21,366 nucleotides of DNA, from assembly GCA_022796315.1 (NCBI GenBank), contig JAAWIL010000014.1:1-21366 (forward strand), given 5' to 3'. The notes beneath the pieces are model-generated. The model was not told where the DNA came from, made no database searches, and saw only the letters and a list, made by a program, of their open reading frames with translations. The translations under genes and the position numbers were made by a program. The DNA is from Oscillibacter sp. GTDB taxonomy: Bacteria > Bacillota > Clostridia > Oscillospirales > Oscillospiraceae. Below, in pieces: positions 21,248-21,366 of this stretch; positions within the stretch are counted from its first letter, which is position 1, and each line of letters begins with the position of its first letter.

Positions 21248-21366
21248 GAGCCTGTTTAGAATCTCCTCGCACACGTCTTGGCGGCGTATTTTCCGTCCAG
21301 ACTTCGTTAAAAATCCTTGCAATCCGCCAGGATTGCGGCGGCTTTTTGCCTTGCTGGACAAAAAAT
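21248..21366. mobile_element. MITE-like element, copy 2 (cut by window end)
   Basis: Same orientation as copy 1 at 9298, with the left terminal repeat GAGCCTGTTTAGAATCTC preceded by TGA (21245-21247). Hand alignment of the 119 visible bases to copy 1 gives 17 mismatches and no gaps, about 86% identity. The small stem CATCC/GGATG of copy 1 is AATCC/GGATT here (21321-21334), so pairing is kept. The right end lies outside the window. Confidence 0.85.

Noticed and set aside
1..21366. CRISPR array, prophage or defence island
   Set aside because: No regularly spaced repeats, cas genes, phage structural genes, integrase or transposase were seen; the only repeated unit is the 160-bp inverted-repeat element.

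Overview
The window is a GC-rich, gene-dense piece of a low-copy bacterial chromosome. It most resembles a gut Bacillota of the Oscillospiraceae/Flavonifractor-Lawsonibacter type. This is inferred from strong AGGAGG-type ribosome binding sites, TTGACA/TATAAT-like promoters, a tryptophan T-box, a TPP riboswitch ahead of an ECF thiamine S-component, a trpXYZ-type ABC transporter and the hybrid-kinase architecture. No species call is possible from sequence reading alone. No CRISPR array, phage module or intact transposase was seen. There is one complete small inverted-repeat element and a partial second copy of it.

Layout. Positions 1-270 (minus strand): tRNA-Ser(CGA) with its promoter and terminator, and a second terminator-like hairpin running straight into a possible ribosome binding site and start codon at the left edge. 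342-1884 (minus): a LysR regulator followed 16 nt later by a TRIC/UPF0126 membrane protein. A T-N11-A palindrome in the regulator's own leader suggests autoregulation. 2105-2467: a small, GC-poorer orphan gene. 2645-5000: YmdB-like metallophosphoesterase, YbaK/EbsC-type editing deacylase and L-asparaginase, probably co-transcribed. 5240-8371: a 1043-residue hybrid histidine kinase with two C-terminal receivers, ending at a strong hairpin. 8508-9297: promoter, TPP riboswitch with intrinsic terminator, and thiT. 9298-9457: a 160-bp MITE-like element inserted exactly at the thiT stop codon. 9748-12198: PcrA/UvrD helicase. 12326-13923: a SUKH-domain gene and an Imm49-like gene, which look like orphan immunity genes. 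13977-15859 (minus): mpg (3-methyladenine glycosylase), a HAD phosphatase and a pentapeptide-repeat protein, tightly coupled and facing a bidirectional terminator. 15937-16839: EamA-type transporter with a textbook terminator. 16989-17726: coiled-coil hypothetical. 17776-21226: tryptophan T-box, a short Trp-codon leader ORF and trpX-trpY-trpZ. 21248-end: second copy of the 160-bp element, cut by the window end.

The most interesting region is 17776-19513. A Trp-specifier T-box with a 13-bp terminator stem is followed by a 17-codon ORF (18115-18168) with a near-ideal ribosome binding site and two Trp codons. The next gene, trpX, encodes a 350-residue lipoprotein with no tryptophan at all. This resembles the two-tier control (T-box plus Trp leader peptide) known from the Bacillus subtilis rtpA operon, but here it sits in front of a tryptophan importer. 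A 240-nt gap between trpX and trpY then holds at least five stem-loops, including a probable multi-branched structure, and may set the binding-protein to permease ratio.
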